The notes: generated by a model from the sequence alone, not told the origin. 64,000 bases of DNA from [Clostridium] hylemonae DSM 15053 (GCF_008281175.1 NZ_CP036524.1:3162001-3226000), one strand, 5' to 3'. Shown: positions 42,510 to 51,914, counted from the stretch's first letter. Translations and numbers: made by a program.

Positions 42510-43529
42510 CTAAGACACCTGGATCATAACCTTACCGGTCCTTCTGTATTCAGGTTTGGTAAATACGTCCGCAATATCATCCAGCGGAACGATATTTGTG
42601 ATAAGGCTCTCCAGATCAATGGCCTTGGATTCCAGAACCTGAATGGCCCGTTCAAATGTATATGGATTGATAAAGGAAGAGGTGATCTTCAACTCTTTCT
42701 TAAACACATCGTCCGGTTTCAGCGGGAAGCTTTCGTCCGGCGCCGCCAGTCCAAAATACATCACCGTCGCGCCTTTCCCGGCAAACTTGACCGCGTCTTC
42801 CTGTGTATGTATATTGCCGACACATTCGATCACCACATCCACATTTGCGCAGTAGTCTGCCAGAACTGCCTGCACATCCTCACTGATCGGATCGATCGTC
42901 TTCGTAGCGCCGAGCTTTTCTGCAAGCTTACGCTTTTCTTCCACAGGCTCTGACATGATTATCTTGGATGCCCCTGCGTTCTTCGCCAGCTGCATCATGA
43001 TCATGCCTATCGGGCCGCCGCCCATCACGAGCACCGTATCGCCCTGCTTGATCCCGCACAAGTCGATGCCATGCAGACAGCAGGATATCGGTTCCGCCAT
43101 TGCCGCCTCCACAAAGCTCAGCTCGTCGGAAAACTTATACACCTGCTTCTCCCGGAGGACGACATACTCTGCAAAGCCGCCGTCCACTGTCGTGCCGAGA
43201 CCGATATTGTTTGTGCAGAAGTGCTGCATCGCATTCTTACAGAAATAGCATTCCCCGCACATATCATTCGGGTCGCCGCTCACACGGTCGCCGATTTTTA
43301 CGGCCGTAACGCCGGCGCCGACCTTTGCCACTGTGCCCGAGAATTCGTGTCCCGGTATCAACGGAGGGGTGACTTCAAAGGAACCTCCGTCACCATTGAA
43401 GATGTGGATGTCCGTACCGCACACTCCACAGTATTTCACCTTTATCATAACTTCATTGTCTTTTAATTCTTTCTCCGGTACTTCTTCCACTCTCAAATCC
43501 TGTTTCCCATAATATACCGCAGCTTTCAT
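42510..43529 (-). CDS. Zinc-dependent polyol/alcohol dehydrogenase
   Basis: A 339-residue medium-chain dehydrogenase. The catalytic zinc site is in CGVCGTDIHIFNG and GHEFSG, the structural zinc in CGECYFCKNAMQHFC, and NAD binding in VMGGGPIGM. It is closest to sorbitol, threonine and butanediol dehydrogenases. ATG at 43529 follows GGAGGTATTC; a long upstream frame overlaps the ROK gene and has no ribosome site. It forms a ROK repressor-dehydrogenase pair with the next gene upstream, an arrangement repeated at 49.6-51.8 kb. Confidence 0.9.
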   Translation of the reverse strand: MKAAVYYGKQDLRVEEVPEKELKDNEVMIKVKYCGVCGTDIHIFNGDGGSFEVTPPLIPGHEFSGTVAKVGAGVTAVKIGDRVSGDPNDMCGECYFCKNAMQHFCTNNIGLGTTVDGGFAEYVVLREKQVYKFSDELSFVEAAMAEPISCCLHGIDLCGIKQGDTVLVMGGGPIGMIMMQLAKNAGASKIIMSEPVEEKRKLAEKLGATKTIDPISEDVQAVLADYCANVDVVIECVGNIHTQEDAVKFAGKGATVMYFGLAAPDESFPLKPDDVFKKELKITSSFINPYTFERAIQVLESKAIDLESLITNIVPLDDIADVFTKPEYRRTGKVMIQVS

Positions 43530-43554
43530 ATTTGAATACCTCCATAATTCGCAG

Positions 43555-44655
43555 TTAAATAGTATCAAAAAACTCATCGATAAAGCAGATCGCCGCGCCG
43601 GCCGCCGCAGATTCCACTTTATATTTACAAGGGAACAGGAAATCTTTTGCACAGTCACTGAAGGAAGTTCTCTTATCTACCCTCCGGCACAGCTCATCCA
43701 TGTATGACTCTATATACGCCCCTACATATCCCCCGAGAATTATATCTGAGTCAAACAGCATGCGTATATTGTGGATGCCGAGCGCCAGATCGTCCAGATA
43801 TTTTTCCCAGAGCCTTTCCGCCTCTCTGTCCTTCGACTGAAGAAGCGCAAAAAACAGCTCCAGATTGCCATCCGTGTACTGGTCCAGATTGGTGGAGCGG
43901 CACACCGTATCAAAACAGCCGTATCTACCGCAGTAGCACTGTTCTCCGCCTTCCGGAACGACCGTCATATGTCCGATCTCACCACTTTTTTGTGTATTTC
44001 CTTCATATATATTGTTGTCGACCAGAACCGCACCGCCCACACTGTTGCTCAGACTGATGTAAAATGCATTGCATATCTCATGGTCGATCCACACTTCGGC
44101 GTATCCTGCCGCGCTCGAATCGTGGAACAGCCTGCAGTTGTACGGGATATATCTGGCTATCTCTTCCCTTGTCTTTCCGGTAAAGTTAAGAGTAAGACCG
44201 TATGTCACGACCTCGCCGTCCTCAGATACAAGGCCCTGCACCGCTATCCCGACGCCGAGCAGGTTCTCATCGCTGATTTCCGCATCATTTTTAATACGCT
44301 CCACCACTTCACCTATTTTTTTTAAATAATCTTCGTCCTCTAAATTAAATTTAATGCGCTCCTTCGTCATGTCGATGACATCGCCCGACAGATCTACCGC
44401 CACGCAGTTAATATGATGCCCGGTAAGATACACACCGATCGCAGCCCTCGCTCCCTTCACGTAGGAGTATGCAGTGGCATTGCGGCCCCCGGTATTCTGT
44501 ATCTTTTTCGACGTATCTATGAGATTCATCTGCTCCAGATATTGGAGCTTCTGCGTGATCGTCGGCAGACTGAATTTCAGGCCCAAAACGATGTCCTGCT
44601 TGGAAACTGACTGGTGCGTCCGTACATAATGATATATCTGTTGACTCTTATTCAA
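43555..44655 (-). CDS. ROK-family transcriptional repressor (1)
   Basis: The product has 366 residues. An N-terminal winged helix (VSKQDIVLGLKFSLPTITQK) precedes a ROK sugar-binding domain with the zinc motif CYCGRYGCFD. The catalytic loop of ROK kinases, LNDANAAA, reads FHDSSAAGYAE here; the Asp is kept but the flanking residues differ, in line with a sensor rather than a kinase. It has its own consensus promoter at 44696-44724. It probably controls the dehydrogenase gene downstream and perhaps the ribose-type importer. Confidence 0.9.
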   Translation of the reverse strand: MNKSQQIYHYVRTHQSVSKQDIVLGLKFSLPTITQKLQYLEQMNLIDTSKKIQNTGGRNATAYSYVKGARAAIGVYLTGHHINCVAVDLSGDVIDMTKERIKFNLEDEDYLKKIGEVVERIKNDAEISDENLLGVGIAVQGLVSEDGEVVTYGLTLNFTGKTREEIARYIPYNCRLFHDSSAAGYAEVWIDHEICNAFYISLSNSVGGAVLVDNNIYEGNTQKSGEIGHMTVVPEGGEQCYCGRYGCFDTVCRSTNLDQYTDGNLELFFALLQSKDREAERLWEKYLDDLALGIHNIRMLFDSDIILGGYVGAYIESYMDELCRRVDKRTSFSDCAKDFLFPCKYKVESAAAGAAICFIDEFFDTI

Positions 44656-44695
44656 TGTTAGCTACCTTCACTTGTCTTATAATTATATACTCATT

Positions 44696-44724
44696 ATTTT
44701 ACTTACGATTGCGCCATATGTCAA
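44696..44724 (-). promoter_or_regulatory. Sigma-A promoter of ROK gene 1
   Basis: Minus strand TTGACA, 17 bases, TAAAAT, 41 bases ahead of the start. Confidence 0.75.
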
Positions 44725-44770
44725 CAAACAGTCCCCCAATCGCCCGTTTTACGTGCATATTCTTTAAAAC

Positions 44771-44800
44771 CCCGGCAAATATATATTTACCGGGATTTTT
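44771..44800 (-). terminator. Terminator of the ribose-type ABC operon
   Basis: Minus strand CCCGGTAAATATATATTTGCCGGG, a 10-bp stem with a four-base loop, exits into GTTTTAAAG. On the plus strand it also ends in ATTTTT. Confidence 0.7.
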
Positions 44801-44831
44801 AAGCTTAATTATTTTGTATATATGTATTGTA

Positions 44832-45779
44832 TTAATTTTGCTGTCTCTTCTTCTGGATACAGTCGAAACCAACCGCAAGTGCAAGTACGACACCCATAAC
44901 AACGTCCTGAATATAGGAATTGATGTTCATCAATACCATACCGTTTGTCAGCGCACCGATTATGAAAGTACCTGCGACAACACCGGATATCTTACCATAA
45001 CCACCGGTTACAGACACGCCGCCTAATACAACACAAGTGATAACCTTGAATTCATATCCAAGGCCTGCATTCGGCATACCGGAGTTTGTACGGGACAGCA
45101 TAACGATACCTGCAAGTCCTGCAAAGAATCCCGAGATAGCAAATACAAGGTATTTGATTCTTCCTACACGGATACCGGACAACCTTGCCGCATCCACATT
45201 ACCTCCTACTGCGTAGAAGTAGCGTCCGAAATACGTTTTATTCAAAATAAATGAACCCACCGCAAAGCAGACGATCATGATAATTACCGGAACCGGAACA
45301 ACGCTGACATATCCTTGTCCAATGATACGGAAACCATCTGTAAACCCATTGATCGGAAGCCCGCCGCTCAAGATATACGCGAATCCTGCAAATGCTGTCT
45401 GCGTTGCAAAGGTTGCGATCAATGCCGGAATACCGATCGTGGATACCATAAAGCCGTTCAGTACACCGATCAGTGTAGACACTACAAGTGTAACGAGTAT
45501 GGCAAGCCACATATTTACTCCCATATTCACCATCAAGTAAGCGCAGACAATATTAACAAATGACATAATAGAGCCTGTTGCCAGGTCAATATCTCCAAGC
45601 AGGATGACAAACGTCATACCGATAGAAGCAATCCCGTACATGGATACCTGACGGAGCAGAGAAAATATATTGCTCGGGTTAATAAATCTGGGATTTGCGA
45701 TGGTAAATGCGATAACAAGAACTAAAAACACAACCCAAATCGCTTTATCTTTTAACTGGTATACTACTTTATCTTTCAT
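44832..45779 (-). CDS. Ribose-type sugar ABC transporter permease
   Basis: A 315-residue RbsC/XylH-family permease with some eight to ten hydrophobic segments, the loop FILSGGLPINGFTDGFR region and the conserved AARLSGIRVGRIKYLVFAIS. Its start overlaps the ATPase stop. It forms a homodimeric channel for a monosaccharide. It is the only complete sugar importer in the island and may supply several of the nearby kinases. Confidence 0.93.
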   Translation of the reverse strand: MKDKVVYQLKDKAIWVVFLVLVIAFTIANPRFINPSNIFSLLRQVSMYGIASIGMTFVILLGDIDLATGSIMSFVNIVCAYLMVNMGVNMWLAILVTLVVSTLIGVLNGFMVSTIGIPALIATFATQTAFAGFAYILSGGLPINGFTDGFRIIGQGYVSVVPVPVIIMIVCFAVGSFILNKTYFGRYFYAVGGNVDAARLSGIRVGRIKYLVFAISGFFAGLAGIVMLSRTNSGMPNAGLGYEFKVITCVVLGGVSVTGGYGKISGVVAGTFIIGALTNGMVLMNINSYIQDVVMGVVLALAVGFDCIQKKRQQN

Positions 45780-47290
45780 ACAGTCTGACCCTCCATTCTT
45801 GCCGCTGATGCATATGCCATGATCCTCTCCTGATCGAACTCATCTTTTTCCAGTTCACCAGTCATCTCTCCTTCAGACAGCACTAGAATCCTGTCTGACA
45901 TTCCCATCAGTTCTTCCATCTCAGAAGAAATCATCAGAATTGCCTTTCCTTCTTTTTCAACTAAATCATTCATCAGTTTATAAATCTCATACTTTGCGCC
46001 GACATCGATACCCCTTGTCGGTTCATCAAAGATGATCAGCTCAGAATCCGCCGCCAGCCATCTCGCCAAAATAACTTTCTGCTGATTACCACCACTTAAA
46101 TTCTTCACAAGCTGGTTCAGCGTAGGTGTCTTAATTGCCATACTTTCCTCAAATCTCTTAGCCGTCTTCAGCTCCAGTTTGGAATTAATCACACTAAAAC
46201 GTGAGTTCTTTTCATATATTGGCATATTGATATTATTTTTAATTGATATGCCAAGCATTGCTCCGTGGCGTTTTCGATCTTCAGGAACTAACGCAATTCC
46301 AAGATCGATGGCTTCCCTCGGGCTCTTTGGATTGATTTCTTTTCCTTTGAAAAACATCTGTCCCTTTGTCTTTTGCGCGGCCCCGAAGATAACCTCTGCA
46401 AGTTCTGTCCGCCCTGCGCCAACCAGTCCGCCAAGACCTAGTATCTCACCTTTATGAACCTTCAGGTTTATATTGTTATCTCCGTTACCGGTAATATCCT
46501 TAAGTTCCAGTACCACTTCATTCTTATCAATACAGTCTTTGCGCGGCGGATAGGTTTCTGTCAGCTCCCGTCCTACCATCAGCTTGATCAGCTCCTGCAC
46601 CTCACTGTCTTTTGTGATCAGTGTCTTTACATATTCACCGTCACGTAATACAAGAATTCTATCAGACAGTCGGTAGATCTCTTCCAATCTATGAGATATG
46701 TAGACAATAGAAATACCTTCTTTTCTCAGTCTTTCTACCACCTCGAACATACTTTCAACTTCCGCACTTGTTAACGGTGCAGAAGGTTCATCCATAATCA
46801 ATATCTTCGCATTCTGCTGAATCGCTTTGGCGATCTCAACCATCTGCTGATAACCTACCGTAAGATTCTTCATCAAAGCTTTGGGATCAATCTTGATATG
46901 TAACTGCTCAAATGCTTTGGCTGCCTGTAATTCCATCTCCTTCTTATCAACTACAATTCCTCTTTTGATAGGCCGTCCTAAAAACAGATTTTCCGCCGCC
47001 GACAGTTCTTTTACATTATTAAATTCCTGATAAATAATTGCAATTCCATTCTCCGATGCAAGCTGAGGCGTCATGCTTGTAAACTCTTTGCCATTCACGA
47101 CGATCTTTCCGGAGGTAGGGATAACAGCCCCTGAGCAGCACTTGATCAGTGTAGATTTACCAGCTCCATTTTCTCCGATCAGCGCCAATATCTCACCTTT
47201 TTTTAGTTCCAACGTAACATCTTTCAGTGCTACAACACCCGGGTATTCTTTTCTTATATGCTCTAACCGCAATACATACTCTTCGTTCAT
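45776..47290 (-). CDS. Ribose-type sugar ABC transporter ATPase (duplicated domains)
   Basis: The 504-residue RbsA/XylG-type protein has two fused ATPase halves. The first has Walker A GENGAGKST and signature TVGYQQMVEIA; the second has the usual degenerate Walker A GLVGAGRTE and signature LSGGNQQKVILA. Its length matches the family. It lies between the binding-protein gene (85 bases upstream, hairpin between) and the permease. Confidence 0.94.
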   Translation of the reverse strand: MNEEYVLRLEHIRKEYPGVVALKDVTLELKKGEILALIGENGAGKSTLIKCCSGAVIPTSGKIVVNGKEFTSMTPQLASENGIAIIYQEFNNVKELSAAENLFLGRPIKRGIVVDKKEMELQAAKAFEQLHIKIDPKALMKNLTVGYQQMVEIAKAIQQNAKILIMDEPSAPLTSAEVESMFEVVERLRKEGISIVYISHRLEEIYRLSDRILVLRDGEYVKTLITKDSEVQELIKLMVGRELTETYPPRKDCIDKNEVVLELKDITGNGDNNINLKVHKGEILGLGGLVGAGRTELAEVIFGAAQKTKGQMFFKGKEINPKSPREAIDLGIALVPEDRKRHGAMLGISIKNNINMPIYEKNSRFSVINSKLELKTAKRFEESMAIKTPTLNQLVKNLSGGNQQKVILARWLAADSELIIFDEPTRGIDVGAKYEIYKLMNDLVEKEGKAILMISSEMEELMGMSDRILVLSEGEMTGELEKDEFDQERIMAYASAARMEGQTV

Positions 47291-47324
47291 ATTATTCCCC
47301 CTGAGTCAAGCGGATATTATTTAG

Positions 47325-47346
47325 AGGCGGGTTTAACCGCCTCTAT
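47325..47346. other. Intergenic hairpin after the binding-protein gene
   Basis: AGAGGCGG-GTTTAA-CCGCCTCT, an 8-bp perfect stem, sits between the binding-protein stop and the ATPase start without a T run. Such stems often stabilise the upstream mRNA so that the binding protein is made in excess. Confidence 0.55.
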
Positions 47347-47375
47347 CTCATCGTCTCGCTATCTTTATTATGATG

Positions 47376-48401
47376 TTACATTCCTTTTATGATTTCTTCA
47401 ACGCTATCCTTGTCTATTGCCTTAACAGGTCTTACAACGTTATGCTTATCGCCTGAGAAATCTTCTCCGCTCAATATTCTCTCATACATTTCCAAGCAAG
47501 CTTTTGCTGTATCTGTGCTTGATCCTTCAAATCCAACGATTGCTCTTACAGCCTCATCTCCTGCCTGAAGAGACTCTAACTGCTGCATTGTAACGTCTGT
47601 TGTAATAACGCCAACATTTTCTGGAATCTTGCCGGCGCCGCCGAATTTCTGAAGTAATGCTTCATTAGAACCGATCATAGCGCCTGCGCCAACTCCTACG
47701 AATACGGTACAGTCCGGGTTAGCCTGAAGTACGGACTCAACATTTGTCTGTGCTTCGTTTGCTTCCAGTCCATCAACTTCTGCTACGATCTTGTAGTTTC
47801 CTTTGTCACAGTTCTCTTCCAGACCTTCTTTGATACCGTTTGCTCTTTCTAACAGAACCTTTGTAGATGGTTTACCGATAACGCACACCTCAGCCGGCTT
47901 ATCTGCTGTATAATGCTCATTAATGAAAGCTGATGCTGTTTTACCGATCTCATTTCCAAGTGCTGTGTTGTCAAGAATCCAGTTGGCTGTCGTGTTCTCC
48001 ATCGGATCATCCCAGCACATAACTTTGATTCCCTCATCCATTGCCTGCTGACATACTGTTTCAAGAGCATCTGCATCAGACGGGTGAACCATGATCATGT
48101 CGCATCCTGATGTAATGAAGTTCTCCACCTGGCTTACCTGTGTTCCTGCATTGTCAGAGCAATCCTGTAATGTGTAATCCCAGCCTTTTTCTTTCAGCAG
48201 TTCTTCCAATTTACCCATAACGCCTGCCCAGTAGTCATTCTTCAGTGACTGAATTGTGATACCAACTTTGTAGCTGTCTTTTTTTTCGCCGTCGTCCTTC
48301 TTGTCGTCTCCTCCGGAAGTCGGTGCCTTGGTCGTACATCCAACAACCATCGCTGCGATCATTGCCACGCAAAGAATCACGCTTACCACTTTTTTCTTCA
48401 T
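47376..48401 (-). CDS. Sugar ABC transporter substrate-binding lipoprotein
   Basis: The 341-residue protein starts with a lipoprotein signal (VAMIAAMVVGCTT, lipid-modified Cys about 22), then a flexible Asp/Lys-rich linker (GGDDKKDDGEKKD) and a periplasmic-binding type I domain (VGITIQSLKNDYWAG, SDADALETVCQQAMDEG). It is anchored outside the cell and delivers a monosaccharide or polyol to the permease. The ribosome site is AAGGAGGAAAACGT. The ligand is not predictable, but the SDR and dehydrogenase neighbours suggest a polyol. Confidence 0.93.
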   Translation of the reverse strand: MKKKVVSVILCVAMIAAMVVGCTTKAPTSGGDDKKDDGEKKDSYKVGITIQSLKNDYWAGVMGKLEELLKEKGWDYTLQDCSDNAGTQVSQVENFITSGCDMIMVHPSDADALETVCQQAMDEGIKVMCWDDPMENTTANWILDNTALGNEIGKTASAFINEHYTADKPAEVCVIGKPSTKVLLERANGIKEGLEENCDKGNYKIVAEVDGLEANEAQTNVESVLQANPDCTVFVGVGAGAMIGSNEALLQKFGGAGKIPENVGVITTDVTMQQLESLQAGDEAVRAIVGFEGSSTDTAKACLEMYERILSGEDFSGDKHNVVRPVKAIDKDSVEEIIKGM

Positions 48402-48470
48402 AATACGTTTTCCTCCTTGAAATATATTATTTTTATAGCTTTTGCTATCAGCTATCCTGTTTAGGACCCT

Positions 48471-49247
48471 TTAGAAGCACGTAAATGCTCCGTCTACGAT
48501 GATATCGGATCCTGTTGTAAATGTACTTGTATCCCCTGCAAGGTACACGAGGATCGACTGGAGCTCCTCAGGCTTTCCAAGTCTTCCCATCGGCGCCATT
48601 GCGTTCCACTGTGTGATCAGTGGTTTCAGATGGTCTGCATTCATGATCAGCTCAGTTCCTATGTATCCCGGGCTTATGCAGTTAACGCGCACGCCCTTCT
48701 TTGCCCATTCTACCGCAAGAGATTTTGTCAGCTGGCTCACTCCCGCTTTTGACGCATTGTATGCACACTGCGGCTGGGGAACATTCACGATATGTCCTGA
48801 CATGGAAGCTGTGTTGATGATAGAACCATGTCCCTGTTTCAGCATCACCCTTCCGGCTGCGGTGGCACAGAGAAATACTCCTGTAAGGTTTATGTCAATT
48901 ACTTTCTGCCACTGTTCAAATGTCATCTCCTCTGCCGGAGCATTTACCGCGATACCGGCGTTGTTGTAGCAGGCGTCCAGTTTCCCGTATGTATCGACCA
49001 CTTTTGCGACCATTGCCTCAACCTGGTCTTTCTTTGTGACATCACACTGGATCGCTATCGTCCTGGAACCTGTGGCCTCCGCGATCTCTTTGGCTACTTT
49101 CTCAGCTCCCTCCAGATTGATGTCCACAATAGCCACGTCGGCTCCTGCTTCTGCAAATGCCGTGGCCGCGCACTTTCCGATTCCGCTGGCGGCTCCTGTC
49201 ACGTAGATTGCCTTGCCGTCCAGTCTCATACTTTCAATAATACCCAT
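48471..49247 (-). CDS. SDR-family sugar/polyol dehydrogenase
   Basis: The 258-residue classical short-chain dehydrogenase has cofactor loop TGAASGIG, Asp in VAIVDINLEGAE (NAD preference), NNAG, catalytic Ser in NTASMSGH and YNASK as the Tyr/Lys pair. Relatives oxidise sorbitol, gluconate or secondary alcohols. ATG at 49247 follows GGAGGAGGACGAA. It leads the operon of importer genes (70 bases before the binding protein), so it probably oxidises the imported compound. Confidence 0.9.
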   Translation of the reverse strand: MGIIESMRLDGKAIYVTGAASGIGKCAATAFAEAGADVAIVDINLEGAEKVAKEIAEATGSRTIAIQCDVTKKDQVEAMVAKVVDTYGKLDACYNNAGIAVNAPAEEMTFEQWQKVIDINLTGVFLCATAAGRVMLKQGHGSIINTASMSGHIVNVPQPQCAYNASKAGVSQLTKSLAVEWAKKGVRVNCISPGYIGTELIMNADHLKPLITQWNAMAPMGRLGKPEELQSILVYLAGDTSTFTTGSDIIVDGAFTCF

Positions 49248-49302
49248 TTCGTCCTCCTCCCGGCTGATAACCGTTCTGCTTATTATTACGTTGCTCGTGT
49301 TC

Positions 49303-49318
49303 AAAAAGTATACTTTTT
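49303..49318. promoter_or_regulatory. 16-bp palindrome AAAAAGTATACTTTTT
   Basis: A perfect palindrome 56 bases upstream of the SDR start, with a 12-base copy 94 bp away. It contains a TATACT that could serve as a -10 box, so it may overlap the promoter. Confidence 0.4.
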
Positions 49319-49340
49319 TTAACAGTCTGAATTTTTATTG

Positions 49341-49365
49341 AAAACGCCTGAATCAGGCGTTTTTT
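49341..49365. terminator. Bidirectional terminator hairpin
   Basis: AAAACGCCTG-AAT-CAGGCGTTTT is a short strong stem flanked by A and T runs on both sides. It separates the dehydrogenase gene at 49589 from the SDR operon. Confidence 0.7.
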
Positions 49366-49588
49366 CATATTTTACTCTCCAGAATCGCATTGAACGAAAA
49401 AGTATACTATATTAGCTGCGGCTACAGCTGCAGCCTTATTTATAATAGTTTTATAAAACGATTTTATAAATTCGATTTATATAATTATACATCCAGAGGA
49501 CTCATTTGTGCAATATGCAATGTTATACAATATTTTTTTTGCAATTTGGTATAATTTGCATAATGTTATTTATTTAGCAAACTTCAGA

Positions 49589-50638
49589 TCACTTTGCGAT
49601 CTTCACAACGGCTTTTACGATCTCGCTCTTCTCGTTGACACTTCTGTCCATCGCCGTCTGTATATCGTCAAAATCAAATATATGTGTGGCGATCCCTTTG
49701 AGGTTCACCTTGCCCTGAGCTACCGCGTCGATGGCCATCGGATAGATATGGCGGTAGCGGAAAACTGTTTTAAATGTAACCTCTTTGTCAAGCGCCAGGC
49801 TCATCATCACATTCATCATCCCTGTCTTGCCATAGCCGACCAGTACAATATTGGAGCCTTTCCGCACTGCCTGGACCGCCTGATTTGTCGTTATCTCTGT
49901 CCCGGCTGTCTCGATGGCAAGGTCAAACCCTTCGCCGCCGGTCAGTTCCTTCGCCTTTTCAAGCACATCCTCTTCTCTGCCGTTGATCACACCATCTGCG
50001 CCTAACTCCATTGCCTTCTCCAGGCGTTTCTCCATCACATCGACTACATACACTCTCGACACGCCGCACGCCTTCAGGGCCATCATGGATACAAGACCGA
50101 TACATCCCGCTCCGAATACGACCGCCGTCTGTCCTGCGTGCGCCTCCCCCTGCTTAGCCGCGTGGAAGCCTACCGCAAGCGGTTCTATGAGAGCGCCTTC
50201 CAGCGTGCTCACATTGTCGGGAAGTTTAAAGCACAGATCCTCGGGATGTGCCACATACTCCTGGAATACCCCGTCAACCGGAGGTGTCGCAAAAAACACG
50301 ACATCCGGGCAGAGGTTATACTTTCCCTCTTTGCAGAATCTGCATTTTCCGCACGTCTTACCCGGTTCCAGCGCTACGCGGTCACCCGGCTTCAGATGCT
50401 TCACGTTCTTTCCGGTCTCAACTACAGTTCCTCCCGGCTCATGTCCGAGAACAAACGGAGGTTCCACAATGTAATCCCCGATCCTTCCCATCTCGTAATA
50501 GTGCATATCGCTGCCGCAGATACCTACATACTCCAGCTTTACGACAACTTCGTCATCTTTTGCCTGCGGTATGGGACGCTCCGTGTAGCCCATCTCTCCG
50601 ATACCGTTCATAACCGCAACTTTCATCATTCCGTCCAT
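49589..50638 (-). CDS. Sorbitol/xylitol-type zinc dehydrogenase
   Basis: A 349-residue medium-chain dehydrogenase. Zinc site residues are in CGSDMHYYEMGRIGDY and GHEPGGTVVE; four structural cysteines are in CGKCRFCKEGKYNLC; NAD binding is at VFGAGCIGL, with Asp in YVVDVMEKRLEK pointing to NAD. The YYEMGRIGDYIV segment is characteristic of sorbitol/xylitol dehydrogenases, which convert polyols to ketoses. The start has AAGGAG nine bases upstream. It is paired with the ROK repressor gene 27 bases upstream. Confidence 0.92.
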   Translation of the reverse strand: MDGMMKVAVMNGIGEMGYTERPIPQAKDDEVVVKLEYVGICGSDMHYYEMGRIGDYIVEPPFVLGHEPGGTVVETGKNVKHLKPGDRVALEPGKTCGKCRFCKEGKYNLCPDVVFFATPPVDGVFQEYVAHPEDLCFKLPDNVSTLEGALIEPLAVGFHAAKQGEAHAGQTAVVFGAGCIGLVSMMALKACGVSRVYVVDVMEKRLEKAMELGADGVINGREEDVLEKAKELTGGEGFDLAIETAGTEITTNQAVQAVRKGSNIVLVGYGKTGMMNVMMSLALDKEVTFKTVFRYRHIYPMAIDAVAQGKVNLKGIATHIFDFDDIQTAMDRSVNEKSEIVKAVVKIAK

Positions 50639-50665
50639 AGTTTTCCACTCCTTTTCCCTGTATCT

Positions 50666-51838
50666 CTATATAGAATTTATAAAATTTTCAATGTAATATA
50701 CCGCGGCGCCCAAGGCAGATGCCGCTTTCTGGTACTTACAGGCACGGACATACTCCCCATTGCCCTCAAAGATATTTTTTTCTTCCACTCTTTTTTGAAG
50801 CTCCTTCATATACGGGCCGATACAGCTTCCGACATACCCTCCAAGCACGATATCACAGTCAAAACACATCCTCAGATTGTCAACTGTAATGGCCAGGTCA
50901 TCCAGATAAGTCTCCCACACTTCCATAAGTTCAGCGTCTTCGTCTTCCAGCCTGTCAAAAAACCGCTCCAGATAGCCGTCCGTATGCTCTGCCAGACAGA
51001 GCGCGGAACAGTAAGCGTCCACACACCCTTTTTTGCCGCAGTAGCATGTCTTTCCCCCGGGATGTATGACCATATGGCCGAATTCTCCGCTGTGCCAGTG
51101 TTTCCCGATATACATATTCTCAAACACGCTGTTCAGCGGTCCCGAGGCGTCTTCACGCGCCGGATCCTGCCGGAATACCACCGCCCCTCCGACTGTGTTG
51201 CTCAAAGAAAGATATATCATACTCTCAAGCTGGCTGTCCGCAATACATTCTGTCACAGCCGCCGCGTTGGCATCATTCAGCAGTACACACGGGTATGGAA
51301 TGTAACGGGAAAATACATCCCCATCTATATCATAAAGATTAAGCGCTCTTGAATACGTGATACGGTTTGCGGCGCCGTCCACGATCGACGGAACAGAAAT
51401 CCCCACTCCCGCGATCTTTTCTTTCACCGTCCCGTCGTCTCCGAGAAATTCATCCAGCGCTTCGCCAAGCTGTTTAAAATATTCATCTTCACATACAAAA
51501 GGCTTTCGCGTCCGCTCATACTTCAGCACAGTCTCCGTCATATCCGTCAGTACCATACCAATATGGTGACGTGTTATCTCAATTCCTACCGCATACCGTG
51601 CATCTCTCACCGCCGCCAGCGCCCTGGCTTTTCTGCCGCCCGTCGACTCAAATTCCCCGGCCTCACATACGACGCGGGCTTCCCTCAGTTCCTTTACGAT
51701 CTGCAGCACTGTAGGTCCGCTCATATCAAGCGCGGCAGCAATATCCGGCATGGAAGTCCTGTTCTTACTGTTGATATAACGGAAAACGCGGTTCCGGTTC
51801 AGCCTTTTTACTTCTGAGTTGTTTGTTTTTTGTATCAC
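50666..51838 (-). CDS. ROK-family transcriptional repressor (2)
   Basis: A 390-residue protein with a winged helix (SMPDIAAALDMSGPTVLQIV) and a ROK domain. It retains LNDANAAAVTECI, the kinase-type catalytic loop, and the zinc motif CYCGKKGCVD. The domain order and length match XylR/NagC. A 23-bp inverted repeat of CTTTATTAAA lies 54 bases upstream (51892-51914), as expected for autoregulation. It forms a unit with the polyol dehydrogenase downstream. Confidence 0.92.
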   Translation of the reverse strand: MIQKTNNSEVKRLNRNRVFRYINSKNRTSMPDIAAALDMSGPTVLQIVKELREARVVCEAGEFESTGGRKARALAAVRDARYAVGIEITRHHIGMVLTDMTETVLKYERTRKPFVCEDEYFKQLGEALDEFLGDDGTVKEKIAGVGISVPSIVDGAANRITYSRALNLYDIDGDVFSRYIPYPCVLLNDANAAAVTECIADSQLESMIYLSLSNTVGGAVVFRQDPAREDASGPLNSVFENMYIGKHWHSGEFGHMVIHPGGKTCYCGKKGCVDAYCSALCLAEHTDGYLERFFDRLEDEDAELMEVWETYLDDLAITVDNLRMCFDCDIVLGGYVGSCIGPYMKELQKRVEEKNIFEGNGEYVRACKYQKAASALGAAVYYIENFINSI

Positions 51839-51891
51839 CGATCACCCCTCCTTTTCTCTATATTTTATTATACACGCACTTTCCGTTAATA

Positions 51892-51914
51892 CTTTATTAA
51901 ACTATTTAATAAAG
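51892..51914. promoter_or_regulatory. ROK-type operator upstream of ROK gene 2
   Basis: CTTTATTAAA-CTA-TTTAATAAAG, with perfect 10-base arms, resembles NagC/XylR operators (A/T-rich inverted repeats with central spacer). A TATAAT box of the minus strand lies closer to the gene. Confidence 0.6.

Larger units (their letters stand above)
49248..49588. other. Regulatory spacer with palindromes upstream of the SDR-importer operon
   Basis: This spacer holds AAAAAGTATACTTTTT (49303-49318, perfect 16-bp palindrome), a second AAAAAGTATACT at 49397-49408, the hairpin at 49341-49365, and an AT-rich run with repeated TTTATAAA units (49440-49490). No gene is visible. The repeats are plausible operators. 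Confidence 0.5.

Noticed and set aside
50138-51352. 404-codon plus-strand frame
   Set aside because: It spans two convincing minus-strand genes (dehydrogenase and ROK repressor) and has no protein-family features.
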